Assembly (NCBI GenBank): GCA_019114755.1
Contig: DXEW01000029.1
Span: forward strand, 1 to 48,442
Length of the DNA: 48,442 nucleotides
Source: Candidatus Borkfalkia faecavium
GTDB lineage: Bacteria; Bacillota; Clostridia; Christensenellales; Borkfalkiaceae
Reading direction: 5' to 3'
Part shown: positions 16,789-29,062 of the stretch, one piece after another
How positions within the stretch are numbered: position 1 is the stretch's first letter
How the letters are laid out: every line of letters begins with the position of its first letter
The notes under the pieces: generated by a model
Told to the model about the DNA's origin: nothing
Database searches by the model: none
What the model saw: the letters and a program-made list of their open reading frames with translations, nothing else
Translations under genes and position numbers: made by a program

Positions 16789-18075
16789 TTACTTTTTGGG
16801 TACGATCTTTTCCTTGCCGCCCATGTACGGACGCAGCACTTCGGGGATATTGACGCTGCCGTCTTCGTTCAAATGGTTTTCGAGCAAGGCGATGAGCATG
16901 CGCGGCGGGGCGACCACCGTGTTGTTGAGGGTGTGCGCGAAGGCGTTTCCCTTTTCCGTCTTGTAACGGATGCCCAGGCGCCGCGCCTGCGCGTCGGTCA
17001 GATTGGAACAGCTCCCCACTTCAAAATACTTTTTCTGGCGGGGGCTCCACGCCTCGACGTCGATGCTCTTATATTTGAGGTCTGCAAGATCGCCCGAGCA
17101 GCACTCCAGCGTGCGCACGGGGATATTCATGGACACGAACAGCTCGACCGTGTACGAATACAGCTTTTTGAACCATTCGTCGCTCTCTTCCGGCTTGCAG
17201 ATGACGATCATCTCCTGCTTTTCGAACTGGTGGATACGGTAGATGCCGCGCTCTTCGATGCCGTGCGCGCCCTTTTCTTTGCGGAAGCAGGGCGAGTAGC
17301 TGGTCAGGGTCAGCGGCAGGTCTTTGCCGTCCAACACGGTGTTCATGAACCTGCCGATCATCGAATGTTCGCTGGTGCCGATCAGGTACAGGTCTTCCCC
17401 TTCGATCTTGTACATCATGCCGTCCATTTCTTCAAACGACATGACGCCGGAGACGACGTCGCTGCGGATCATGTACGGGGGGATGACGTATGTGAAGCCC
17501 TTGTCGATCATAAAGTCGCGCGCGTAGGTCAGCACCGCCGAATGCAGGCGGGCGATGTCTCCGAGCAGGTAATAAAAGCCCTGCCCGCTGGTGCGGCGGG
17601 CGCTGTCGAGGTCGATGCCGTTCAGGCGCTCTAAAATGTCGAGATGGTACGGCACCTCGAAGGGTTTTTCCTGCGGCTGCAAAAAGCGGCAGCGCTCCAC
17701 GTTTTCGGAATCGTCTTTGCCGATGGGCACGTCGTCGGCGATGATGTTCGGGATCGCCATCATCGCCTTTTTCAGACGTTCGGCGATCTCGCCCGTCTGC
17801 GCTTCGATCGCGGCGATGCGCTCGTTGTTTTCCACTACCTCCGCCTTGACGGCGGCGGCTTCCTCCGCCTTCTTTTCGCGCATCAGCTGCCCGATCCTGG
17901 CGCTCAGCGCGTTGCGCCTGGCGCGGCGCTCGTCGCCCTCGCGCTGCAGTTCGCGGCGCTTTGCATCCAGCTCCAGCACCTCGTCGACGAGGGGCAGCTT
18001 TTTATCCTGAAACTTTTTGCGGATATTTTCGCGCACTTTATCGGGGTTTTGTCGCAAAAAATTGATATCGATCAT
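16789..18075 (-). CDS. serS: Serine--tRNA ligase
   Basis: 428-residue class II synthetase charging tRNA-Ser (and tRNA-Sec where present). The N-terminal 100 or so residues are the long antiparallel coiled coil that grips the tRNA variable arm (VLELDAKRRELQREGDERRARR), followed by the catalytic core with motif 2 (CFRKEKGAHGIEERGIYRIHQF, contacting ATP) and motif 3 near AHTLNNTVVAPPRMLIALLENH. Length and motifs are normal. The ATG at 18075 is preceded by GGAGG at about 13 nt, a long spacing. No T-box is seen; a standard promoter lies close upstream. Monocistronic. Confidence 0.97.
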   Translation of the reverse strand: MIDINFLRQNPDKVRENIRKKFQDKKLPLVDEVLELDAKRRELQREGDERRARRNALSARIGQLMREKKAEEAAAVKAEVVENNERIAAIEAQTGEIAERLKKAMMAIPNIIADDVPIGKDDSENVERCRFLQPQEKPFEVPYHLDILERLNGIDLDSARRTSGQGFYYLLGDIARLHSAVLTYARDFMIDKGFTYVIPPYMIRSDVVSGVMSFEEMDGMMYKIEGEDLYLIGTSEHSMIGRFMNTVLDGKDLPLTLTSYSPCFRKEKGAHGIEERGIYRIHQFEKQEMIVICKPEESDEWFKKLYSYTVELFVSMNIPVRTLECCSGDLADLKYKSIDVEAWSPRQKKYFEVGSCSNLTDAQARRLGIRYKTEKGNAFAHTLNNTVVAPPRMLIALLENHLNEDGSVNIPEVLRPYMGGKEKIVPKK

Positions 18076-18115
18076 CCTGCTTATTCAGCCTCCATGTGTC
18101 ATCTTTCAAGTAATT

Positions 18116-18144
18116 ATTGTAAACTAATTTTTCCGTTTTGGCAA
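18116..18144 (-). promoter_or_regulatory. Promoter of serS
   Basis: Minus strand: TTGCCA (18144-18139), 17-nt spacer, TACAAT (18121-18116), roughly 40 nt upstream of the ATG. The leader is too short for a T-box. Confidence 0.75.
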
Positions 18145-18253
18145 TAAAAAAGCGGCTGCCTTGCCGATATTTTTATTTTGGCTTCCATATTTTATTTTTC
18201 TTTGCCCTTCCGGCGTATATTTTGCCGAGAAAAGAGAAAAAATCATAAATCAT

Positions 18254-18282
18254 TTGTAAAAGAATATATTTTATGTTATACT
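18254..18282 (+). promoter_or_regulatory. Promoter of the P-type ATPase gene
   Basis: TTGTAA (18254-18259), 17-nt spacer, TATACT (18277-18282), in a strongly A+T-rich stretch 34 nt before the ATG. Confidence 0.65.
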
Positions 18283-18315
18283 GTTTATGTATAATTTCTT
18301 CCGGAAGGGATCGGC

Positions 18316-20889
18316 ATGGACAAAGAAAAGAACAACGCATTTTGGCCGTTTATGCCCGCCAAGAGCGGCATCGGCGAACAGGAATATAAGCGCGCACGCC
18401 GCGTCGCCCGCATCCGCCGCAAAAAGGCGCCTGCCGCCGCCGTGGAGCGCTTTTGCCCCGCGCTTTCGGAAGGGCTCTCCTGCACGCAGGTGCGCGAGCG
18501 GCTTGCGCAGGGGCTTTTGAACGACAGCGCCCATAAATTTTCAAAATCATACGCGAGCATCTTCGTCGGCAACATCTGCACCTTCTTCAACCTGCTGTGT
18601 GTTTTGGCCGCGCTGGCGCTCGCCTATTCGGACGCGAGCCTGTCGCAATACCTGTTCGTGGTCATCTTCGGGCTCAACCTCACCTTCGGCATCGTCACGG
18701 AAGTATTCGCCAAGCGGAAGATGGACCGCCTGTCCATCCTCACCTCCCCCACCTGCACGGTGGTGCGCGATGGGAAGGAGCAGACCATCCCCGCCAGGAA
18801 CATCGTCACCGACGACGTGGTCATCCTGACGCTGGGCAACCAGGTGCCCGCCGACTGCATCCTCGCCGAAGGCGAGCTGGAGGTCAACGAATCGCTTTTG
18901 ACGGGCGAATCGGTGCCCGTCAAAAAACAGGCGGGCGATACGCTGTACGCGGGCAGCTTTATCGCCGCCGGCACGGGCAAAGTGCGGGCGGACAAGGTGG
19001 GAAGCGATACCTACCTGTACTCCCTCTCCGCCAAGGCGAAGAAATATAAAAAGCCGCATTCCGAACTCATGCACTCGACGGCGGTCATCATCCGCATCAT
19101 CGGCATCCTCATCATCCCCATCGCCGCCTGCATGTTCTACCTCAACTGGAACAACTATGTGGAGACGGAGAGCATTTCGCAGCTGAACGACACCATCCAG
19201 CGCACCGTTTCCATCGTCATCGGCATGATCCCTTCGGGAATGCTGCTTCTGACCAGCCTCGCTTTGACGCTCGGCATCATACGGCTGATGTCTCGCAACA
19301 CGCTGGTGCAGGACATGTATTCATTGGAGATGCTGGCGCGCGTCAACGTTTTGTGCCTCGACAAGACGGGCACCCTGACGGACGGGCGCATGAAAGTCAA
19401 CGACTGCATGGTGTTGAACAACCAGACGGGCTACACCATCAACGAACTGGTCGGCTCTTGCCTGCATTCGCTGCAGGACAATAACCAGACCTCCATCGCC
19501 CTGCACAACTACTTCGGCCACAGCGCCGCCCTGCGCCCCGCCGTCACGCTCCCCTTCTCGTCCGTGCGCAAGCTCTCCGCCGTCACCTTCCATGACCTCG
19601 GCACCATTGCCATCGGCGCCCCGGAATTCGTGCTCGACTGCCTGCCCGATAAGCTCAGCCGCACCGTCAACCAGTACGCCTCTTCGGGGCTGCGCGTGCT
19701 CCTGGTCGCCTTTTCGCCCGACCCTATCCGAGACGAAAAGCTGCCCGCCGATATGAAGCCGCTCGCCCTCATCTCCCTGTCCGACAATATCCGCGAAGAG
19801 GCCGCCGACACCATCCGCTGGTTCAAGGAGAACGACGTCGCCGTCAAGATCATTTCCGGCGACAACCCCGTCACCGTATCCGAAGTGGCGCGGCGGGTGG
19901 GCGTGACGGACGCAGACCAATATATCTCGCTGGAGGGACTGAACGACAAGGAAGTCGTATCCGTTGCCAACAAATATACGGTATTCGGGCGGGTATCGCC
20001 AGAACAGAAAGCCATCCTCATCAAGGCGATCAAGTCGTTCGGCAACACCGTTGCCATGACGGGCGACGGCGTCAACGATATTCTGGCCATGAAGGAAGCG
20101 GACTGCGCCGTCAGCGTCGCTTCGGGCAGCGACGCCGCCAAGAACGTCAGCCATATCGTATTGATGGACAACAACTTCGCCTCCATGCCCAACGTCGTGT
20201 TTGAAGGAAGAAGGGTCATCAACAACATCCAAAACTCTTCGTCTATGTATCTGATGAAGACGCTGTTCACCACCTTCTTCGCCGTCATCACCATTTTGGC
20301 AAACCTGTTCAACCTCGGCATCTTCGGGCTCGCGTATCCCTTCAAGACCAACAACCTCATCTTGATGGAGGTGTTCGTCATCGGCATCGCCACCTTCTTC
20401 TTGTCGCTGCAGCCCAACAAAAACCCCGTCAAGGGAAAGTTTTTGCCGTACGTCCTCTCGCGCGCCATCCCCTGCGCCATCGTGCTGGTACTGGCGGTGC
20501 AGAGCACGAATATCATCAACTACCTGTTCCCCGGCAACTTCGGCACCGGCGCGGAAAGCCGCGTAGACGAGATCTCCGTCGTCATCATCACCTTCGCGGG
20601 GCTGGTGATGCTCTACCGCGTCTGCCTGCCCCTCAACCTGTACCGTTCCATCCTGCTCGCGGGCGTTTTCGCCTGCTGCGTCCTCTGCCTGACGCTGTTC
20701 CCGCAGCTGGTGTACGGGCCCAATTACCAGCAGCTGGACTTTGTATCCACGCTGTACGTGCTCGTCGTCATCCTGCTGTGCTTCCCCCTGTCGGAATTTG
20801 CCACCAAGACGTACGACAAATGGCAGGCGGGCAAAAAGCGCAATGGGCCGTTTGAACAGCTGGAACGCCGCTTTTCGGGAAGGCAGTAA
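18316..20889 (+). CDS. HAD-family cation-transporting P-type ATPase
   Basis: 857-residue membrane ATPase. Actuator motif LLTGESVP (TGES at 196-199), phosphorylation site CLDKTGTLTDG (Asp 349), KGxPE-like site AIGAPEFVLDC and hinge TGDGVNDILAMKEAD (583-588) are intact. Hydrophobic segments lie at about residues 90-130 (two), 255-330 (two) and six after 640, a ten-helix layout. There are no N-terminal metal-binding CxxC domains. The membrane motif before the P-domain is IGMIPSGMLLL, where Ca2+/Na+ pumps usually have PEGL. This resembles the CtpE-like branch of P-type ATPases, linked in mycobacteria to Ca2+ uptake; the ion here is not established. Monocistronic, GGAAGGGA ribosome site. Confidence 0.93.
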   Translation: MDKEKNNAFWPFMPAKSGIGEQEYKRARRVARIRRKKAPAAAVERFCPALSEGLSCTQVRERLAQGLLNDSAHKFSKSYASIFVGNICTFFNLLCVLAALALAYSDASLSQYLFVVIFGLNLTFGIVTEVFAKRKMDRLSILTSPTCTVVRDGKEQTIPARNIVTDDVVILTLGNQVPADCILAEGELEVNESLLTGESVPVKKQAGDTLYAGSFIAAGTGKVRADKVGSDTYLYSLSAKAKKYKKPHSELMHSTAVIIRIIGILIIPIAACMFYLNWNNYVETESISQLNDTIQRTVSIVIGMIPSGMLLLTSLALTLGIIRLMSRNTLVQDMYSLEMLARVNVLCLDKTGTLTDGRMKVNDCMVLNNQTGYTINELVGSCLHSLQDNNQTSIALHNYFGHSAALRPAVTLPFSSVRKLSAVTFHDLGTIAIGAPEFVLDCLPDKLSRTVNQYASSGLRVLLVAFSPDPIRDEKLPADMKPLALISLSDNIREEAADTIRWFKENDVAVKIISGDNPVTVSEVARRVGVTDADQYISLEGLNDKEVVSVANKYTVFGRVSPEQKAILIKAIKSFGNTVAMTGDGVNDILAMKEADCAVSVASGSDAAKNVSHIVLMDNNFASMPNVVFEGRRVINNIQNSSSMYLMKTLFTTFFAVITILANLFNLGIFGLAYPFKTNNLILMEVFVIGIATFFLSLQPNKNPVKGKFLPYVLSRAIPCAIVLVLAVQSTNIINYLFPGNFGTGAESRVDEISVVIITFAGLVMLYRVCLPLNLYRSILLAGVFACCVLCLTLFPQLVYGPNYQQLDFVSTLYVLVVILLCFPLSEFATKTYDKWQAGKKRNGPFEQLERRFSGRQ

Positions 20890-20904
20890 ATTATGTCATG
20901 AACG

Positions 20905-20934
20905 GGGGAAGGCGTCGCCTTCCCCTCTTTTATG
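20905..20934 (+). terminator. Intrinsic terminator of the P-type ATPase gene
   Basis: GGGGAAGGC pairs perfectly with GCCTTCCCC (20905-20925), followed by TCTTTTAT, 15 nt after the stop codon. Confidence 0.9.
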
Positions 20935-21002
20935 TGCAAGCGGCCCCTTTTTGAAGGTACGCCCCTGCAGATGCGCAACAGAACCCCTATTATGCGCAAC
21001 TG

Positions 21003-21033
21003 CGCCCCCGTCGCGAATGCGGCGGGGGCGCTG
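21003..21033 (-). terminator. G+C-rich hairpin downstream of gyrA
   Basis: GCGCCCCCG... pairs with ...CGGGGGCGC, a 9-bp or longer stem just past the gyrA stop on the minus strand. There is no U-run, so termination is likely but unproven. Confidence 0.5.
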
Positions 21034-21052
21034 GCTTTATACGGCGTTATTA

Positions 21053-23608
<2,556 letters not shown>

Positions 23609-23618
23609 TCTCTTGACC

Positions 23619-25553
<1,935 letters not shown>

Positions 25554-25564
25554 TTATCCCCTTT

Positions 25565-25573
25565 ATTATAGCA
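25565..25573 (-). promoter_or_regulatory. Extended -10 promoter of gyrBA
   Basis: Minus strand TGCTATAAT (25573-25565), a perfect extended -10. The matching -35 region (TTTCCT) is weak. It lies about 40 nt before gyrB, which also has a GGAG ribosome site. Confidence 0.65.
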
Positions 25574-25776
25574 TATTTCGCCCGAAAAGGAAAGTGATTT
25601 TACCAGAAAACGGGAGGCTATTTTTTGCTCGACCGCGTATAACGCCCGCAAACGGCCTTCTAAGCCGCGAAAACGCCCCTTTCGGCAAAATATACGGGCG
25701 GCGGAAGAGCGCATCCCGAAAAAACATGTATAAAAGGTCTGCCATATACAAATATTACCATACAGGAGGTGGAAAG

Positions 25777-25926
25777 ATGGAAGAGATGTACTGCTGCGGA
25801 TGCGGCGGGGAAGCGCAGGGGGCGGAAGGCTATACCTGCGCCGACTGCGGCGCCTATGTGTGCCGCGGCTGCGGAAAAAGCGGGCTGTGCCCGCACTGCT
25901 ACGGGAGGCTGCTGCCCTTCCACTGA
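25777..25926 (+). CDS. Cys-rich zinc-ribbon-like microprotein, 49 aa
   Basis: I do not recognise a named family. The 49-residue product has nine cysteines (6, 7, 9, 21, 24, 29, 32, 38, 41) forming four CxxC knuckles: CCGC, CADC, CRGC, CPHC. Four such pairs can bind two zinc ions (or one zinc or Fe-S centre). It has no signal peptide and ends LLPFH. The start is supported by a perfect AGGAGGTGGAAAG ribosome site; longer in-frame extensions upstream overlap the gyrB promoter region and lack one. It stands alone on the plus strand, converging on the M50-protease operon, whose terminator it shares. Function unknown; protein or nucleic-acid binding is possible. Confidence 0.8.
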   Translation: MEEMYCCGCGGEAQGAEGYTCADCGAYVCRGCGKSGLCPHCYGRLLPFH

Positions 25927-25939
25927 GACCGCAGGCACG

Positions 25940-25965
25940 AAAAAAAAGCCCCGCAAAGGGGCTTT
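25940..25965 (-). terminator. Terminator between the microprotein and M50 protease genes
   Basis: AGCCCC/GGGGCT stem extended by A-T pairs. On the minus strand it is followed by eight T, ideal for the yabP operon. On the plus strand only three T follow, so it is weaker for the microprotein gene. Confidence 0.85.
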
Positions 25966-25978
25966 CCGTCTGCGCCCT

Positions 25979-27106
25979 TTACAGGGCATGCTCGGGGATG
26001 ATATCGTCGCGGATGCAGGAGAGCAGCAGCCGCTCGTAGCGGCGCACGCCGACGACCTGGCAGGCGTCCGCCTTCTGCTCGGCGGCGCTCAGTTCATGCA
26101 GCGCCGCCATGCGGTCGCCGTTCACATACAGTTCGTAGGCGGCGAGGATGCGGCAGGTCTGCAGCGACTTTTCGCCGCGCAGAAAGTGCTTGAGCCGTTC
26201 GTACATGGCACGGGCCTTGGCCTTGTCTTCCTTCATGCTGCATTCGCAGAAGAGGATGTCGGCGGAGATCTGGTTGAGGTAGATCTTGGGGACGTATTCC
26301 AACAGCCCTGCCAGGCGGTCGCTGACCGCCAACGCCTTATCGACCTCTCCCCTGTCGATGTGGTACATCAGGCGGTAGTCGAGGAGGATGAGGAAGTTGA
26401 CGTCGTCTTCGGGCAGCTGCGGCGCGCCGAAATAGAGGTCGGGCTCGATCTCGCCGGGGGCATAGCCCTGATACAGGTACCCTTCGATGGCGAGGATATT
26501 GACCGCGGACATGCAGTAGGCGTCTTTTTTCAGCAGGCCGAACAGCACGCCGCCGTCGGTATCGGTACCGCTGCCGGCGCGGGGGATGAGGTTGTTGAAG
26601 AAGTAGTAAAAGGCGTACGGCAGCGCCGCGCAGCAGAGCGCGTAGGCGGCAAAGGGCATCCGTACATAAAAATACAGCACCGCCGCCGTCACCGCCCCCG
26701 CGAGGAACAGGAAGGAAAAGAACAGCCCCCCGAACACCATGCGCAGGTAACGGGCATACAGGCCGTCGGAGCGCTTGGGGATCATCTCCGCCGCGCCCGC
26801 CAGCCCTTCGGGAAGTTCGCGCACCGTCAGCCGCAGCCTGCCGTCTTTGCGGTACAGCTTGACGAAGCCGATGTGCACGCTGTTGAATTTGAAGCCGTTG
26901 GCGCACCCGAAGAGGATGTGCCCCAGCTCGTGCAAGATACAGGCGACGACGCCCGAAAGCAGCCCGCCCAGGACGAGCAGGACGACGAGCACCGCCGAAT
27001 CATACAGCCGCCAATAGCTGTGATAGCCGAAGTAGACGACGCCGCCCGCCAAGGCGATACAGGCGAGCACGACCAGCGTGCGAGCAAAATTTTCTAAAAA
27101 ACGCAT
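25979..27106 (-). CDS. Membrane M50 (site-2 protease-like) metalloprotease
   Basis: 375 residues. Hydrophobic helices occupy about 8-28 and 38-58, then HELGH (59-63), which is the HExxH zinc site, then two or three more helices between 120 and 170. The sequence NLIPRAGSGTDTDGG (172-186) is a close match to the NxxPxxxxDG third-ligand motif of intramembrane site-2 proteases. Residues 200-375 form a soluble helical domain resembling TPR-like repeats. The start at 27106 has AGGAGG nine nt upstream and lies inside the end of gppA (13-nt overlap), making it the last gene of the sporulation-type operon. SpoIVFB of Bacillus, which processes pro-sigma-K, is in the same clan, but this is not clearly its orthologue. 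Substrate unknown. Confidence 0.75.
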   Translation of the reverse strand: MRFLENFARTLVVLACIALAGGVVYFGYHSYWRLYDSAVLVVLLVLGGLLSGVVACILHELGHILFGCANGFKFNSVHIGFVKLYRKDGRLRLTVRELPEGLAGAAEMIPKRSDGLYARYLRMVFGGLFFSFLFLAGAVTAAVLYFYVRMPFAAYALCCAALPYAFYYFFNNLIPRAGSGTDTDGGVLFGLLKKDAYCMSAVNILAIEGYLYQGYAPGEIEPDLYFGAPQLPEDDVNFLILLDYRLMYHIDRGEVDKALAVSDRLAGLLEYVPKIYLNQISADILFCECSMKEDKAKARAMYERLKHFLRGEKSLQTCRILAAYELYVNGDRMAALHELSAAEQKADACQVVGVRRYERLLLSCIRDDIIPEHAL

Positions 27107-27972
27107 CCCTCCACACCTCCTCGCTGAGCGAGGAACAAATACCCCTCTAAATTGTCGCTCTCGCTGACGCGCGCGCCGCAAACCCCCAGCTTTTCCAGCA
27201 GCATGGAAAACAGCAGCGCCCCGCCGCCGAGGATGTCGGCGCGCTGCGCATCCATCCCGCGGAGGGTGAGCCGCTCTTCCTGCGGCATGGCGAGCAGCTT
27301 TTCGGCCAGGCCCGCGACCTCTGCGCGGGTCAGGCGGCTGCCGTCGATCTTGGCAGGGTCGTACGGCTGCACGCCGTAAAACACGGCGGAGAGCGACGTC
27401 GCCGTGCCGCCGATGGCGACCGGTTCGCGGGCGCAGGGCGCCCCGTCGAACGCGGACAGCTTTTCACGGATATAATTTTGCAATTTGGCTTTGTCTTCGC
27501 CGCAGACGTCTTTCAGGCGCACCGCGCCGATATCCGCACTGACGGCAAAGACGGCTTTGCCGCCCCGCTGCACGATCACTTCCGTGCTGGCGCCGCCGAT
27601 GTCGATGACGGCGCCGTCTTCGCCCCGCAGGGCGCCGGCAAGGCCCGCTTCCGCTTCGCGCTCGCCGCTGAGAACGTCTACCCGCACGCCGCAGGTATCC
27701 AGGACGCGGGCGACGAATTCCGCCCCGTTGGAGGCCCTGCGCACGGCGGCCGTGGCGAAGGCGAGAACGCGCGCGCCCGCCGCCCTGCCCTCTTCGGCAA
27801 AGCGGCACACCGCCTCGGCTGAGCGCTGCATCGCCGCCTGCGACAGCGAGCCCGTCAAAGACAGCCCCTCGCCCAGGCGGGTGGTCGATTTTTTCTTATA
27901 TAGAGCAGAACCGTCCGCCCACAGAAGCAGGCGGACGGAATTGGATCCTATATCAATGACTGCAAATTTCAT
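27094..27972 (-). CDS. Ppx/GppA-family exopolyphosphatase
   Basis: 292-residue member of the ASKHA phosphatase superfamily. The two phosphate-binding motifs are AVIDIGSNSVRLLLW at the N-terminus and AVIDIGGASTEVIV near residue 125; AIGGTATSLSAV follows near 195. It is the short form without the C-terminal HD-like domains of E. coli Ppx/GppA. Such enzymes remove terminal phosphate from polyphosphate or from pppGpp; which applies is unknown. Two starts are possible; ATG at 27972 gives MKFAVIDIG, the family N-terminus, with GGAG upstream. It overlaps divIC by 20 nt and the protease by 13 nt. Confidence 0.9.
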   Translation of the reverse strand: MKFAVIDIGSNSVRLLLWADGSALYKKKSTTRLGEGLSLTGSLSQAAMQRSAEAVCRFAEEGRAAGARVLAFATAAVRRASNGAEFVARVLDTCGVRVDVLSGEREAEAGLAGALRGEDGAVIDIGGASTEVIVQRGGKAVFAVSADIGAVRLKDVCGEDKAKLQNYIREKLSAFDGAPCAREPVAIGGTATSLSAVFYGVQPYDPAKIDGSRLTRAEVAGLAEKLLAMPQEERLTLRGMDAQRADILGGGALLFSMLLEKLGVCGARVSESDNLEGYLFLAQRGGVEGCVF

Positions 27973-28312
27973 AGACGAGCTCTCCATCGATCAGCGCGGT
28001 GTGTTCCGCCGCGTACAGATCTTGCGCAGTGCCGCCGAGGCTGAGGTCATCGATATCGCCGTGGCCGAGCATGCCCAACTTGCGTGCCGCCATTTCCAGC
28101 CATACACGGCTCTTGTAAATTTCGATATCGTCTTCACTCGTGGCGATGATGTGCTGGCAATACTCGATCTGCGCGATGAGCTCTGCCTCCAGGCTCTTTT
28201 TCTGCCCGATGGAGATGAGCTGATACACCATAAAGCAGACCAAAAACACGAGCAGGATGACCGCCGTGACCGTAGAACCGATAACTATTCTCTTAAATTT
28301 TTCCTCTTTCAT
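27953..28312 (-). CDS. divIC: DivIC/FtsB-like septum-formation initiator
   Basis: 119-residue bitopic protein: short basic N-terminus (MKEEKFKRIV), one membrane helix at about 9-31, then a coiled-coil-like stretch LEAELIAQIEYCQHIIATSEDDIEIYKSRVWLEMAARKLGML, the profile of FtsB/DivIC, which bridges FtsL and DivIB in the divisome. In Bacillus, divIC follows yabP-yabQ exactly as here, strengthening the call. The frame extends upstream, but that part is antisense-like and overlaps yabQ; the ATG at 28312 overlaps the yabQ end by 20 nt. Its ribosome site is poor, so expression probably depends on coupling. Confidence 0.85.
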   Translation of the reverse strand: MKEEKFKRIVIGSTVTAVILLVFLVCFMVYQLISIGQKKSLEAELIAQIEYCQHIIATSEDDIEIYKSRVWLEMAARKLGMLGHGDIDDLSLGGTAQDLYAAEHTALIDGELVYEICSH

Positions 28313-28655
28313 CGTATGCCGACGGCCGCTTCGGTTTTGCCCTTTTTGCCCTGCGGCCGCTCCTGTATGTATTATACATTTTTCCCGCCAAAAAAGCAAG
28401 CAAACGGTGCAAGCTTTTCAAATACAGCCAAAACCCGAGGGCCGCCGCGGCGAGCATATACAGCCGCAGCGCGGGGAAGCGGAACAGGGCGGAACAGGCG
28501 ACGAACGATACGCCCGCCAACAGGAGCGCCGCGGCGTCAAAAACGGCCCGCAGGGCGGGGCGGCAGCCCTTGCCGATGAGAAGCAGCGGCCCGCAGATAA
28601 GCCCCGAAACGGCGCCGCAGGCGGCGCAGGCGATGCAGACGGCAATAGAGTTCAC
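28293..28655 (-). CDS. yabQ: Spore cortex protein YabQ
   Basis: 120-residue membrane protein of the SpoYabQ family. It has about four hydrophobic segments, the GAVSGLICG motif near the start, and a basic tail (SGRRAKRAKPKRP). YabQ locates to the forespore outer membrane and is needed for cortex formation in Bacillus. I chose GTG at 28655 because it overlaps the yabP stop as GTGA, typical of coupling; TTG at 28679 is a longer alternative. Its order after yabP and before divIC is the conserved sporulation arrangement. Confidence 0.82.
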   Translation of the reverse strand: MNSIAVCIACAACGAVSGLICGPLLLIGKGCRPALRAVFDAAALLLAGVSFVACSALFRFPALRLYMLAAAALGFWLYLKSLHRLLAFLAGKMYNTYRSGRRAKRAKPKRPSAYDERGKI

Positions 28656-28915
28656 TGCCTGCCCAGAAGCTTTTTCCAAAGTTTTCCGCGCTTTGCCCCG
28701 AAGCGGACGCCCGCGATCTTGCCCGTGGCGGTAAAACTTCCGTCCTGCTTGGAAAAACCGGCGATCTTCAACTCGTCGCCGGCAATGTGCGCCCTGCCGC
28801 TTATGAGCGTGAGGGAGATCTGCTGCGCCGTGAAGCCGTCTACGCTCTCCACGCCCGTCAGCGCTATCTTTTTCTGCCCTTCGATGATGACCGTCTGCTG
28901 GCTCGCCTCTTCCAT
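28652..28915 (-). CDS. yabP: Sporulation protein YabP
   Basis: 87-residue protein of the YabP/YqfC family, with the characteristic stretch LTGVESVDGFTAQQISLTLISGRAHIAGDELKI, a small all-beta domain. YabP is made in the mother cell under sigma-E in Bacillus. The ATG at 28915 has GGAGGG seven nt upstream; an in-frame start seven codons earlier lacks one. First gene of the five-gene operon yabP-yabQ-divIC-gppA-M50, all overlapping. Confidence 0.88.
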   Translation of the reverse strand: MEEASQQTVIIEGQKKIALTGVESVDGFTAQQISLTLISGRAHIAGDELKIAGFSKQDGSFTATGKIAGVRFGAKRGKLWKKLLGRQ

Positions 28916-28942
28916 ACCGCGCCCTCCGAACTTCAATACCCT

Positions 28943-28971
28943 ATTCTATGCGCGGAAGGAACGGGATATGC
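28943..28971 (-). promoter_or_regulatory. Candidate sigma-E promoter of the yabP operon
   Basis: Minus strand GCATATC (28971-28965), 14-nt spacer, CATAGAAT (28950-28943). The Bacillus sigma-E consensus is close to GCATATT with CATACAAT at this spacing. Predicted start is about 20 nt before the yabP ATG. It agrees with yabP being a mother-cell gene. Confidence 0.65.
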
Positions 28972-29062
28972 GGGCAAAAAGCGGCAAAAGCGGCGGAAAT
29001 CGCAGGGCGGCGGAAGCGGGTGCGGGCGGAAACCGCCGGACGGCGGAAAGATAGGCGCTGTG

